Shown piece after piece: positions 30,475 through 43,900 of a stretch of 64,000 bases of DNA. A program made the position numbers and the translations under genes. Origin of the DNA: Corallium rubrum (Eukaryota > Cnidaria > Anthozoa > Scleralcyonacea > Coralliidae); NCBI GenBank assembly GCA_964035015.1, contig OZ035998.1, positions 23,415,479 to 23,479,478 of the forward strand, read 5' to 3'. The first letter of the stretch is position 1. Every line of letters begins with the position of its first letter. The notes beneath the pieces are model-generated. The model saw only the letters and a list, made by a program, of their open reading frames with translations. It was not told where the DNA came from and ran no database searches.

Positions 30475-31266
30475 TCAAACAAATCAGTATTTTAAGAGAA
30501 AATCGGGGTAAAAGTTTGCTTAATTTATGTAATTTCTTCCAACGATATCCAAACCACCGACACGATACTGATTTTCTTTGTGTTTTCCTCATGAATTATT
30601 ATTAATGAGTTTGAGATTACTCAATAACAACCAGTCAATTTATCACTTTATACAAAAACATGATCCTTTTATTATATAACGGTTACATTGGTAAATATAT
30701 CTAGACGTCTATAAAATAAGAAAGGTATAACACATTGTATTGTATTGAATATAACATACGTTAAGGTTACAGGTTTTTCTTTGTAGTTAAAAGTTCCTTC
30801 TTCTCCCCCCTTGACTTGTTCTTACTTTTACTTTTGATGCAAAAGGTACGCTGTTGAAAGTTTCCTTTCTTCTTACTGTATGGTTAGATATTATAAAACT
30901 AGACTTACTACAGTGTTACATCTTTAAGCTGGCTCGATAGTCAAAATCACGAGGAATTATATTCCTCAAAAAAGTTTTGGCAGTTCGATTACTGGAAAAT
31001 TGGTATTTTTGCGACGTTTGCACACCTAGATAATATTTTAGCCATTTTCGGAATAGGCGAGTTTCAGGGTGTTGCGCGCGCATCATTTTTCAAAAACCTC
31101 AAGCTCCACTCAACGTAAACATACTATTTAAAATCAACAAAGTATAGATACATTTTCTGGATGTTTAACACTGTTATTCTGCTGTTGTTGGCTCGCAAAT
31201 TCCTTTGCAAAATGATGCGCGCGCAATACCCAAGAAACAACTTGAAAAAGTATAGCATAAAACATA

Positions 31267-31505
31267 TATTTCGAAAAACAATGCCATCTTGAAAACTCAA
31301 GGTTAGAACAATGGGTTAAAACAAGTGGAACTACTGTGAAATTGTAATATTTCCATTTTGTGTCAAACTCAGTCATTTTCACTGATGTTGACTTGTCTGA
31401 AGATGACTTTAATTGAAATACAGTCGAAATATTACAATTTCACAGTAGTCCCACTTGTTTTAATTCATATATATATTGAGTTTTCAGGATGGCATTATTT
31501 TTTTG
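31267..31505. mobile_element. Nested hairpin element
   Basis: AATGCCATCTTGAAAACTCA and AACTACTGTGAAATTGTAAT pair with ATTACAATTTCACAGTAGT and GAGTTTTCAGGATGGCATT. The loop is about 50 bp. Confidence 0.85.
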
Positions 31506-32371
31506 GAATATGTTTTAGAACCTCTAAGTTTGTAAAGTTTGAAAGAATTCGGTAGGCCTACTAATTTTCACAATTTCAATTGGTAAGCTTACTACTTTGA
31601 AGGTTTATCATCTCTGTTAATTACTAGTTTTTAACACTTCGCCCAGTCAATTCTGAAATGGCTAAAATATGGTCGTATTTACATATTACACAGGCAAACT
31701 ACGGGGGGATAAAACTTTTAAAATAATCAAATACACTAAAGTTATACGAGGACCTAAAATGAAGCTGCGATTTGCACTCTAAAATCTTTTATCGCATTAA
31801 ATGAACTTCAAAGGCAGCCAGGTAAACCAATCAGTCATAGTTTAACGCTACTCTGGTTTAAAATTGTTATAACTCCTAAAGTTTTTAATCAATTTCTCTG
31901 AAATTTTCAGCATTTGTTATTTTATATATTTGCAGCAAAATGATGATAGCACTTTTGGCAGGGGGAGGTAGTTCTTTAAATATTGTCAGTGGAAATCACT
32001 GTATAATTGTTTACGTTTTGTTGCTATGGCAACATAGACAAATATTCTAGAAATTCACATCATATTTTAGGTTTACCCCTAAACTACTTTAAAAAGAGTT
32101 TTTGATGAAACTTGGTGATGTGTTTTTGAGGAGTTAAAATTTTGAGAACATGTACTGGGTGAGGCCATTTTGACAATCGATTGCCTCAAATGTAAATTAT
32201 AATGTAAATAATCCAAGTCAATTTAGCTTTAATATATTGCTTAATCCCTGCACTTTCAGAAAATATATGGTTGTCCATACTTTGGTTCAATACTTCATGA
32301 GACAAAGCATACCAAACTATCAACACCGTAAATAAACATAATTCAGGTGTATTGCCCCGCTTAAAACGTTT

Positions 32372-33378
32372 TTTGAACGTAGCTTAAAAAGTTACTGTTC
32401 ACGACCCAACGTTTCCACACTCGGACCTAGTGTCTTCATCAGACCCATATTTCTACTCTCATAGAACCATTGATGACGTTATCTATCAACAAGATGGCCT
32501 ACTTGTATCTGTTGTTAGATAAACGTCAATGGTTCTACGAGAGTATAAATATGGGACGAGTTTGGGTTTTGGTCGAGGGTCGAGTGTCGAGGGTAGTTGG
32601 TCGAGGGTCGTAAAATATGCTAAAAATATTTTTGAAATATATAATATTATGACTTAACTTATTTTGTGTTTCAAGTAAAAAAACTCTTGCCGCGGCATTT
32701 ACGCAAAGTGGATGATGCTTCAATGTTTTGGAAGACTTGTGAAGACGGTCTGATTCAAGTTTTCCTGCATGGCTTTCGAAGACGTCTTTTTCCGGACGAG
32801 TAAAGTTGTTTCATAAACAAGAATTTGTATGATTACGATTTACGATCTGTTTCCAAAATCTAATGTACATTTGATATAAGCCTCCTCCGCAGCCAACTCT
32901 CTGTTGATTTTATACAGAAATAGCGCGGAAGGTTTGCTTCTTTTTGTCCCTTGAGTTGCTCATACCGCTTGCGAAATGGTAAAGGATCGGAATACATGAA
33001 GATAATACACGAATAAAAATGCGAAAACATGGCTAATTGGTTACCAGTTTTCTAGACAAATTTACCAAATATTTCCTGTCAGTAAAACACCTTGCCGCGT
33101 GCGTATCGAATGTTCAAAAAATATATATCTTCCGCCGCAATTGTTTTTGTCTAGCCTATACGTCGAAGTTCTATTTGTGCCGCTAGAAGGAAATTATGTG
33201 TGTAAATTTTAGCGTATTTTACGACCCCCGACCAACTACCCTCGACACTCGACCCTCGACCAAAACCCAAACTCATATGGGACCTGTCTTCACAACGATC
33301 ACCCCTGATGAAGACACTAGATTCGAGTGTCGAAACGTTGGATCATGAACAGTAACTTTTTAAGCTGCGTTCAACTTT
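32372..33378. mobile_element. Second- and third-level nested inverted repeats
   Basis: Outer arms: CTTAAAAAGTTACTGTTCA, ACCCAACGTTTC and GTGTCTTCATCAG against the inverse at 33303-33378. Inner arms: GGTCGAGGGTCGAGTGTCGA and GGGTAGTTGGTCGAGGGTCG (about 32570-32615) against the inverse at about 33220-33265. The interior carries AT-rich non-coding DNA. Confidence 0.85.
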
Positions 33379-33897
33379 TAAGTAAACTATGTCTGACTTT
33401 TACCGCATTTCTTCACTATCGAGCCACCTTAATAATATAGCTAGGATTTTAAAAATATAACAAACGCACTTCAAATGTCAGTGAGTTAACTACATATGTA
33501 AGTTCATGTATACTGATTTTTTATGAAAAATACTGCCCCACAGTTTGACTGTAAATTTGATGTCATTTTATGACTTTTTAAATTCATATTTCACTATAGT
33601 TTTCATAGTATTAATAAAAAGTTATAAATATATATTTCAACTTTAGTAAAAATCCGCCATGACAATCATGACTTGTTGAAATGCCAATATCAAAGAATGT
33701 AATTCACAGACATTTAAATTGCAGCATTAAAAAACGAATATGAAGTCCTTTCAGTGCACGTATGAACCCGAAGTGCAAATATGGGATATTTGGGGGGAAA
33801 AAACCCACTCGAACATTACACACGCTGATAAATAAACGGACAGACAGGTCAATCCGCCGTAGCAAAAGATAGCGGCAGTACGTTTTATCATAATCCT

Positions 33898-33957
33898 ATG
33901 CCGCGAAAACTATATCCCGAAGAAAGATTATACGACAGAGCTGCAATACTAAAATTG
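33898..33957 (+). CDS. Possible short first exon
   Basis: ATG followed by 19 codons (PRKLYPEERLYDRAAILKL) ending TTG|GTAAGA, a strong donor. Composition is protein-like and the region lies downstream of CDK4/6 on the opposite strand. No second exon was found, so this is a lead only. Confidence 0.22.
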
Positions 33958-34285
33958 GTAAGAAAGCTTTTATCTATTAACCTCACGTTGATATGTCAGA
34001 CAATGTTTTGCATCAGAATTCATTTGGGTTCGCAAAGGATCATGGTAAAACGTACAGCCGCCATCTTTTTTGCTAAGATGGATTCATTATTCATGATTAT
34101 AAAAACAAATTTTTCTGCAAGGCGAAAAGTCTTCGTTAAATAGAACTGAACAGTTGAGTAAAATCCATTGGGACCAAACTTTTAACTAAAGACATATATC
34201 ACCTAAATAGAACGGCATATTGCCATATTAAACAACCTGCAAGGACACAACCACAGTGAGTGCAACACGGTGGACTCTATATATA

Positions 34286-34450
34286 AGTGGAGTGACATCC
34301 GTCAGTCATCGACCGGGCAAAGATCGAAGCCAAACATGGCGGACATGTAGGCCTAGTACTTATAGTTTTAGTCTCCTGCGCTGCCTTTTGACCAGATCAG
34401 ACTTGATTAGACTGTGTAGAAGACTGAAACTATATGTATTTCAGACCTAG
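34286..34450 (+). repeat. Dispersed repeat, copy A
   Basis: Shares CGGGCAAAGATCGAAGCCAA, ACATGTAGGCCT, GTTTTAGTCTCCT, CAGACTTGA and AACTATATGTA with 46490-46650 in the same orientation. Confidence 0.8.
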
Positions 34451-34501
34451 ATACCCGCCAATCAATGAGCCAAATACATATATATATAGATATACATTAC
34501 T

Positions 34502-34503
<2 letters not shown>

Positions 34504-34577
<74 letters not shown>

Positions 34578-34607
34578 CTCCATATATATATATATATATA
34601 CATTACT

Positions 34608-34669
<62 letters not shown>
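34504..34669. repeat. (AT)n microsatellite with ATTACTCC interruptions
   Basis: Three TA blocks separated by ATTACTCC or ACATTACTCC. It ends 75 bp past the CDK4/6 stop codon, in the 3' flank or UTR. Confidence 0.97.
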
Positions 34670-34744
34670 CTCACTGGCGGTGCAATCTCGTACCCAGGCT
34701 CTTACTTTACACCAAGCTTGAGTACGATGTTGCACTGAGCTTAG

Positions 34745-34996
34745 CTATGGATGTTTTGTATCCCCGTTATATTCTGCTTCTTTGGCACACCTGAATGGCC
34801 TTGCTGTATCTTCGTTCGTAGAATCTTTAAGAGCTGTCACATCTCCATTTTGCTGTTTATTTTGACAAATGTGAACTTGGTCGTTTCCAGCACAATTTTC
34901 TTTGTTTTCAGTTGGCTCTTCGCTCGAGCTGAAATATCGATGATTCAAAGCAGATCGAGCATCAATTCGCTCATGAGGATTGTACTTGATCATTCT
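34745..34996 (-). CDS. CDK4/6: CDK4/6 terminal exon 6
   Basis: Acceptor [28 protein letters not shown] then YFSSSEEP, followed by a 50-residue polar tail without a known motif. TAG at 34747-34745. Confidence 0.95.
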   Translation of the reverse strand, partial: RMIKYNPHERIDARSALNHRYFSSSEEPTENKENCAGNDQVHICQNKQQNGDVTALKDSTNEDTARPFRCAKEAEYNGDTKHP

Positions 34997-37900
34997 CTAC
35001 AAACATAAACAGTTATATACCGTAAATACTCTACAAACTGTTCTCCGTCTGCATTAAACTCCCACCTCCATTAAGGCGGTTGGCGTGTGCTGTTATAGGG
35101 CGCTGCCTCCCACCACTGCATTAAGTTAAGCCCGGTTGGACGGGATTAGAACTTGGATGGGTGACCGTCTGTCCCGTTCTCGAGCTTGAGATATCTGAGT
35201 AGGCTCTCCTGTGCTTCGAAGGTTTTTCACCGGGTTCTCTAGTTTTCCTCCCTCCGCTAAGCCAACACCTAGGTCCTAGCTATAATCCGTGGTCCGATGT
35301 GTGTCGTATAGCGACTGCCTGGGGCGCCTTTAATTTAATATGCCTTCGACTCGGCCATGTTAAATTTCAATATTTAAATTGCTCTTGAAAAGCTCCTTGT
35401 GGAAGAAGTAATGAAAATATGTATGTAAGGAGCTTTTTCGTTTTAAGGGGTCCTTGTCTTATCTTATAAGCGCACCACTATCCAATCAGTGCTTTCCATT
35501 TACAACAAAATCTGTAACTGGGTTTCGAAAACTAATATTGCCGAGGAATGATACTTTTCCCGTACTTTTGCAGTAAACAGTGTTTTACAAGCACGTAAAC
35601 GCCCCACTATTTTGTGAGTTGTTTTGTAATTTATAGCGTTTGCCTAGCAATGTCTATTACTAAGCTGCTCCACTGAGTCGCCAAAGTTTTATGAAGTACT
35701 TGTGAATCAACGCGAAGATCAGAGACAGGCTTACTGTCATAACTGGCATTTTGATACTCGTCAATTTATTTTAAAATTTTGAACAATTTACGCACTAACA
35801 ACAAATTAAAAAGGTAACATTTGCTACAATGCGCAAAAGATATACCGGATAATTTAGTTCGCGTTTTACAGAAGGCCCCCAAGCGAGATCTGGGGTAGTA
35901 TTTACTTCGGATTGGGACCGCTACTTTCAAAAAATTGCCATTACTTTCAGGTAGCCGTTATTTTCAGGGAACTGTACGGTATGGGACCTTCCTTTACAAC
36001 GACACTTATGAAGACACGGCTTGATCGGAGTGTCGAAATGTTGGGTCATGAACAGTAACTTTTTAAGTTACGTTCAAAAACGTTTAAGCCAGCTTTAATT
36101 TATTATTGAGTCGGTTTTCTTTGTTCTTTCGAGGGCTTTATATCGCATAAAGCCCTTGAATACTAATTAGATCAGAAATGAAGACAAAAACTAGGAAAAT
36201 CTTTGTCCAATTAAGGTAGAAAAAAAGACAACACTTTGTTGGAAAACCTCCTCAATAATAAATTAAGTCAGATAGATCCCTCGAACGTCGGGATTTATGC
36301 GATATAAAGCCCTCGGACGCTGCGCGTCCTCGGGTCTTTATATAGCATAAATCCCTCGTTCTCGGGATTTATCTATTACTTAAACTAGATCAGAACCAGG
36401 ACAGTACAATTTATGAACACAGAATGTTACTAAGCTTAACATGATGCGGTCTTATGTCGCCATACCTTCAACAAATCAAGTCCTGCTTCACACATCTCTG
36501 GAATCAGGCTTTTCAAAGGAGCATGTAGATATCCCATAAATTGTCCCCAGGGAAGCGAACAATATTCTGGCCAATCATCTTGCGAAGGAGAACCAATTAT
36601 CCTGCAGAAAAATAGAGTAAAATATATCACAAGGCCCCCCAATCCATAATGAACAATTAGAAACTTGATTTCAGTCAGTTTAAATCATTTGAGCACAGAC
36701 GACTTGAACAGTCTAATCGTATTTTTCAAGAGTTTTAAACAACAAGGTCCAATTTATATTTCTAACTTTTATAAGCTCTGTACATACCTCAAAGGGGTAG
36801 TAAGATTGAAAATCTTCTATTCAATTTTATCTAGAAGCACTTTCCGTAGAGGAAGTACGGCGTTCTTATTAAATCAATATCTCATCATGTTCCAGAGATA
36901 TTCAGGTTTTTTGAAACATGCAAATGAGATGCCTCATGATGTCATCTAATCCATACAGATCAAACAAACTTCCCCAAATGAGGAATATATCAAGCAATAA
37001 CTGCGTTTATTATATGGTAGCAGCGCTGAGAGGTCCGAATACGGAAATCCTGCAATTTGATTGGCTCATAAGCGGTCGGATATTTCCCGTATCTGCACGC
37101 TCAGAGCGGAATCTGCCGTTCGATCGGGACCGTAAGTTTTATAAACAAAATGGCAGTCATGTCAGTATATGCAACAAGATGGATTATAATTTCAGAACTA
37201 CTCATTGTTGAAATATATCGTGCAGCATGTTGTTAGAAATTTTTTTAAGCTTTCATTTGATGTATAGTTCGAGTTTTCCACGTTCGTAAATCGTAATTAA
37301 TATAACATTTGCTTCTCACAAGTATTAGAATTTCAGATGATTTTTTATTCAACTACTTAACGTACGATCTTGAGCAATATGTCAAACAAAAGTAATTGAA
37401 AAATACTATTTGGGGTAGAATGTTCAGGATTCTAGCTCAACGGAAAGTACTTTAAAAATGGGAAAATATCTGCCATTTTCGTTTAGTTCGCAAGAAAGAT
37501 GGGTCAAGTTCTCACAGAACGTTCACAACATTTATGGCCATATAATAAACTACTTATTGACCTCGCTTGTTCGGTCTGTACTAGTGAAATATCAGACCTC
37601 TGTTTTTTGCACAGACCTCAACTCGCTGCGCTCGTCTCGGTCCGTACTTAAAAAACATCGGTCCGATATTTCACTAGTACAGACCTCACGCTCGGTCAAT
37701 AAGTGGTTAATATTGCAATGTACTCTTCGCGCATTAGAAGAGCTTCAAAGTTTCAGCACGATCTACCTATTATTTCCGTAGATATTCCTCCTTTACGGAA
37801 TTAGTGGAGTAAATGACGTCGTAAGGTATCTTATTTGCATGAGAAATTAAACAAGCGAAGAGGCTATTCTATATAAATTGAATCAAAATTGGGAAAGACG

Positions 37901-40900
37901 ATTTTGGTGTACAAAATTATAATATTCGTACGTATATAACTCCTTCATCTATACTATTTCTCGCATGTGAAATCAGTTACCACTATTTGTGCAGTAACAA
38001 ACGTTTTTGACGAGGACGAACCAAGGACATGGAAAACCATGCAACACTGCTGGTCTTGACCATATCCTTTCCTGCTGTTTTAAACATTGCTTTTTTGAGT
38101 TTATTCCCGTATGTAAATACCGTCTTTGTTTTTGTTTTCTGTTGTCTTTATTTTCTGTTGTTTTTGTTTTAAATTTGTGGGTTCTTTTTGTTACTTTTCG
38201 TTTGTTTGTTATTATCTCTATTGTTGAGGGATCACAGTAATTGTCAGGGGCGCCGGAAGCTACGTAATGCGGCGGGGGCAGCCATATAAAAAGGGCACTT
38301 TTTCTCAGCATTAATTTTTGCACGTGGTAAATAATGTTCGCCAATTTTGCTCTATAGCATGAAATAACCAAAAAGCATAACGGTATAATATAATATAATA
38401 TAATATAATATAATATAATGAATGACAATGTATTGAGAAAGAAAATTCAACGACTGAATTGTACATATTGATGCTACATTCCTATTTGCATTTAAGAAAA
38501 CATGGCAACTTTAATGAATCAGAAAACACCCGCCAAGTGAAAAAGGCCTGGGCACAAGACACAGCTCAACCTCGTTCTCATGCAGGGCGTTTTTGAAATT
38601 GGTAAGGTGGGAAAAGGTTCTGGCATCGACTGTTGGATTCGGGATTTTCATTGGTTGATTGCTTTTCTTAAACATTCCTCGTGAAACATATTTATGCATA
38701 GTTTTGTGCCAGTTATGATCAAATAGCTTCAACGGGACCGCCAACGGGACAAATAGGACCGCCATTACAATGAACTTCTCCCAAGGGGCTGCCATTACTC
38801 AGAATGATTTTACATACTAAACTAAATTGCTAATTTATTTTTCCCACCCTCTAAATTTCAACAACTCCCTGAGAACGTGGTTGAGCACAGCTAACCCAAG
38901 GCAAAATTAGTTTGCTGCCTCTGTGTGGTCTGCAGGCAATTCCTGTAGAAAACATTCCTCTCACGAGAAAGGGCAATTGGTTGCCCCCGTGGCTCCGGCG
39001 CCCCTGGTAATTGTGTCACCCCGGCATGTAAATTTTGAGATTGATTACTGCACGAAATAATGACGTCACAAAATCCTCGGAAACTCTTATTACATGGAAC
39101 TCCTGCTCGGAACCCATATAAATGGTTTACCCACCCCAGTTGCGTCACTGGCCATGCAAGAGCTAAGCAACATACCAGAATATCTTGTGCAGTTGATCAC
39201 ACTCATTTTTGCCTTCAAACAATGGTCTTCGATTAAACAGCTCAGCAAAGATACAACCCAAGCTCCAAATATCCACAGGAGTGGCATATTCTGAACGGAG
39301 AAGAACTTCCGGCGAACGATACCACAACGTTACGACCTATAAAGTCAAAATATAAACTAGAAATATCTCCCTTGGGTTAGACTTTACATTCATCACAGAT
39401 TAAATTGTATTTTTGAAAGAAATTTTGGTATAAACTGACGTTGAAAACAAACAGGTACTGAATCCCATGATACATTTGCAAACGTACTATTCCGAACAGT
39501 AAAGCCCTGAACCTCATTACAAACAAACAAGCAAGCAAGCAAGCAAGCAAGCAAAAAATGCAATAAACACCAACTAAACAAGGAACCAACTAAAAGTTTT
39601 AGTCTCCAGCAATGATATAAATTTGGTCGAGATAATTATAAGGGGAAAACATTAGCATTCAACATAGGACAATCTTCGTGTACACAATACCTGTCGGTTT
39701 TTATCTGATTTATTATAAAGTAAATGGTTTGAACCCAGGAGTATTATAACATACTCTAAAAGTTGCTCGGCTAGGTTAGAAAGACTGTTTGTGGTGGTAG
39801 TGACTGACCGTGTGGCTGATTTATTATATTTATAACTACTTACAACAGACGTTAAAAGCATAGAAAACCCATATATACGAGCCAGGCCAAAGTCGGCCAC
39901 TTTTACTTGTCCATCATTAGAAATCAGAATATTTTGTGGTTTTAGATCTCGATGAACAACTCTGTGCATGTGTAAAAAATCAACACCATCCAACATCTGA
40001 CGCATAATGCTCTACATGGGAAAAATGGGACAAAATATAGTAATTAGTTTTCTTGTTGTGAAGATATTTTTAGAGCTTATTTTTAATATATATATAATCT
40101 CCAGAACATGCTATGTAATCGAGTGAAATGCCCAATATTACTTCTAATAAACCCAATTCTCTCCTGACATTACCACCTTAATATATACAGAACTCGCGAT
40201 CAAGCTCTCGGCAACGGCTTCCGTGGCTCAGTGGTCAGAGCATTGCACTAGAATCGCAAGGTCGTGGGTTCAATTCCTGCCGGAAGGCATGTGTAGTTGC
40301 ATTTTTCGCAACTGGTCCCGGTTTGGTCTTAAAATGTATATATTCTACACTCGAATTTTCCTTCACCAAAAATCCCTAGAACATGCTATGTAATCGAGTG
40401 AAATGCCCAGTATTACTACTAATATATATACTCGTGCAGATTGACTGTTTTTCGTTGCAAAGTCTCGAGAATGCCAAACTTCTTTTTTTTTAATCTGATG
40501 ATCTTACTCAGATGAAGGGCTCCGCTTGAAACGTTATGAGTATTTTGTTATAAAGATATTTCCGTTTCACATAGCTCTTTTTTAACTTGTTATATAAAAA
40601 AAATAAGGTGTCCTCTACGCACGTTCTGACTGGCTGGGCTCCGAGCATTAGGCGGGAAAAGCTAGCGAACTTTAAAAACTATCCCACTTTTAGTTTGCTT
40701 TTTTCTTCATAATTTATGAAACAAATAAAACATACCGCTTCTGTGCGTATGTACGTATGTACTTATAAAGGTACGTTTGACGTGATTTGAGCGAAAAAGG
40801 AGGGTATAAAGGCTATCGACTCGTGCCTCTATACTCAATTTCTTTCGTGTTCAAATAACGTCAAACGTGCCTTTATAAGAGGCCGTTTACATGAATCCGG

Positions 40901-43900
40901 ATTGAACTCATCGCGCTTCTGATCAAACCCCTTTATCTGTTTACATCAATCCGGATTGAGCAGATTAGCTCATTCTGGATTGAGTTGAGTTCAATCCGTT
41001 TTTCTCATTCCGGATTGAAATTTCGTTCCGGAATCATGTAAACGTGGTGCGAGTTTCATTCCGGAATGAAAAACGTGACAGAGAGGACTAGAACAAACAA
41101 TACATGCGTGTTTTCTAATATTTATGGATTTCAGATTTCAGGCGGATTTCAATCCAGAACCCAATTCCCATGTAAACATGGACTGACTTCGCTTTTCAAC
41201 CGGATTGAAACTAAAACTAAAACGGCCCCTAAGAGTACATATCCACGGAACTTTTATTTGTGAATTAAAACATATCGCTCCTGTGCATATGCATCTACTG
41301 CACGGGTGGCGCCAGAAATTCCCCGACATAGGGGCTAAGGTCCTCGACCGACAGGGAGGCTAGTAGGGGGGTCTGGGGGCATCATCGCCCGGAAAATTTT
41401 CAAAATATGAACTTTAATTATTAATCCTGTTGGCTTCTACACAATATATACCGTATCCTGTGTTTCTAAGGAGTTTTATTTCACTATTAAAGCATTAATT
41501 ACTGACCTGGCTGGCTTAATCAGTTAAAAAGTTCTTTGCCAGGGGGCTAGGGTTCCCCGACGGGGGGGGGGGGGGGGCTGTAGCCCCTCTGCCGCCACCC
41601 CTGATGTACTGCAGGGCTTTTTTAACATACAAGCTGTCCCCCCTTGATCCTCCCACGAAAAAGTCCTTTTTAGTGCCCCAGGAAAAGTTCCTTTTTGCTG
41701 AAGTAAAGATATAAAAGGAAAATTTCGGACTCAGGATTTGCTCAGCTTTAATTCATACGCGACTTTATTACCCATAGATATAGATAAACAGGTATAGATA
41801 AAATAATTGCTATTTTGATAAGATTATGTGGTGACGAAAAATCATTTTATAGTTCCTGACAAAATTTTCCATATTATATTCGAAAGTGAACAAGCTGATG
41901 AGTTCTGACACAAAGCTAAGCGAAACAGTCAGAAATGTGTTGAATTTTAACTAGTTTTGATGACATTTTATGACCTTCAGTGTTCTTAAAAATCACCCCT
42001 CAGAATGCAGGAAATGGCATTTCCGTGACTCTAAATTTCAAACATTTCCGGGAAGCATGCGCTTGGACCCCCTAGAAGAGTCCCTTTGTGGGAACGCACC
42101 CCCAGGAAAATCCTTAAAAAAGCCCCCGATGTACTGTTATTTATAAAATAAGGTGCCCTCTACGCACGCTGATTGGCTGGGCTCCGTGCATTTATAAGAG
42201 AACATAGATCATGAATGACGTAGAATGGCGTAAAATGGCGTCAGCAGGCCGGAAAAGCCCGCCAAATTCCTAAACTAACTCACTTTTAGTTTGATTTTTC
42301 CTCTTCTTATTTTATAAAACAAATAAAGCATATCGCTCCTGTGCATATGTACTCTTATAAAGGTACATTTGACGTGATTTGAACACGAAAGAAGTGTAAA
42401 GGCACTCGGCTATCGCCTCGTGCCTCTACTCAACTTCTTTCGTGTTCAAATGACGTCAAACGTGCCTTTATAAGAGTACATATGCACGGAGCTTTATGTT
42501 TTATTTGTTAAATAAAAATACGTTTGACGTCATTTGAACACGATTCGGAATTTCAAAAAATGACGGGAAAGGAGATCTATAATTTTTTGCTGACGTGATT
42601 CGTGGGCATTCCTGAAATAAAGAGATTAAACGTGACGGGAGTCAGGATTGATTTTATATGCACGGAAACTTCAACAATAGTCAAGCGTCAAAAACCAGGG
42701 AGAAGCACAACTTGGTTTCTGTCACGTGGTGTCTATACCTCTGTTTTCCTAAGTTGTCCAGGATCACATTTGACATGACTAGTGGCCGGGCACGGTGTCA
42801 GGGCACTAATGTGAACACGACTTTTTCGCGGTGCCCAACTCAAACTAACCAAAATTGGGCATCGTGCGTTCATACATAATGGCCTTCCATTATGTATGAA
42901 CGCATGATGCCCAGAACTGGATAGGAAAATTAAAACGATGTTACGAAACCGGAAACGATGTTTGCCGGCGCAGCTTACTATATGGTAATTATACACTTAG
43001 TGGTCCGATATAGCCAGGATCTTATATTGCCGAAATTAAGCAAATAGTGCAATATCACTTTAGTTCAGCAGTGTCGGCATTAGCCCTTATAAGTGTATAA
43101 TTACCATAGCAAGTTGTGCAAACATCGTTTCCGGTTTCGTAAGTTTCCTATCCAGTTCCCCTTCTATGGTGCGTACGTTTTCAGTGCCCAAAGTCAAGGC
43201 CGGCGAGAGGGGGGGGGGGGGGGGGGCAGAAGGGGCAAAATAACCCATGGGATACTAAATTTTAGTTTTGGATGCTAGAAGTCGTAACTTCAGTATGCCA
43301 TACAAATAGCACACAGCCACAGAATGTGAAGTAACGTCTTACAATCAATACAATGTAACGTAACGTCTTATAATGTAGCGTAACGTGTTAGAATGTAACG
43401 TAACGTCTTATAATGTAACGTAACCTCTTATAATGTAACGTAACGTCTTATATAGAGCACGACGTCTTAATTAGAATGCAGCGTAACGTCTTAGAATGTA
43501 GCGTAACGTCTTACAATGCAACGGAACGTCTTATAATGTAGCATAACGTCTGCATTAGCCATCCTGCATGCATGCATGCATTGATACATTTCACGTAAAT
43601 TTAGGGGGGGGGCAACCTCGTCCCCAGGGCATTTTGCCTCCACTTTGGGAGTCGGCGAAAATGGCCCTGGCATCGGCTGGTCACGTGACACCCAGAATTT
43701 TGGGGTGTTTTGGCAAGAAAATTTATGCGGTCTTTGTGTTTCGTTTTTGTATAACATGAATAAGAAATAAGAAATGTTTAACGCTCTGCCGAATCACTCA
43801 TGTGAACCTTTATCATAAATGCAACTGGCTAGCATTATTCATCATGATACTCCCCACGATTATCCAGGATACATTTAAATGTCGGGAAGAAACATATATC

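Larger units (their letters stand above)
27926..30916. other. Intergenic region downstream of THUMPD1
   Basis: 3' flank of THUMPD1 followed by dispersed repeats. Apart from the listed palindromes, I see no gene, tRNA or convincing frame. The open frames at 28025-28631 lack splice context or recognisable domains. Confidence 0.5.
30928..33428. mobile_element. TTAA-flanked 2.5-kb element with nested inverted repeats
   Basis: Outer termini GCTGGCTCGATAG and CTATCGAGCCACC, with TTAA at 30924-30927 and 33429-33432. Inside lie a hairpin element (31267-31505) and a second inverted-repeat unit (about 32372-33378) that itself encloses a third (about 32565-33270). No transposase frame is visible. Confidence 0.75.

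Noticed and set aside
35100..35220. 5S rRNA gene
   Set aside because: Only the internal-promoter half matches; the 5' third and closing stem are absent. A SINE head fits better.
38511..38795. 94-codon minus-strand frame ([20 protein letters not shown] ...)
   Set aside because: It lies wholly within the hAT-type element, has no homology that I recognise and its hydrophobic start can be explained by repeated GGCGGTCC units.
40217..40288. Functional tRNA-Ser(AGA)
   Set aside because: No long variable arm, mismatches in two stems, and a SINE body and tail follow.
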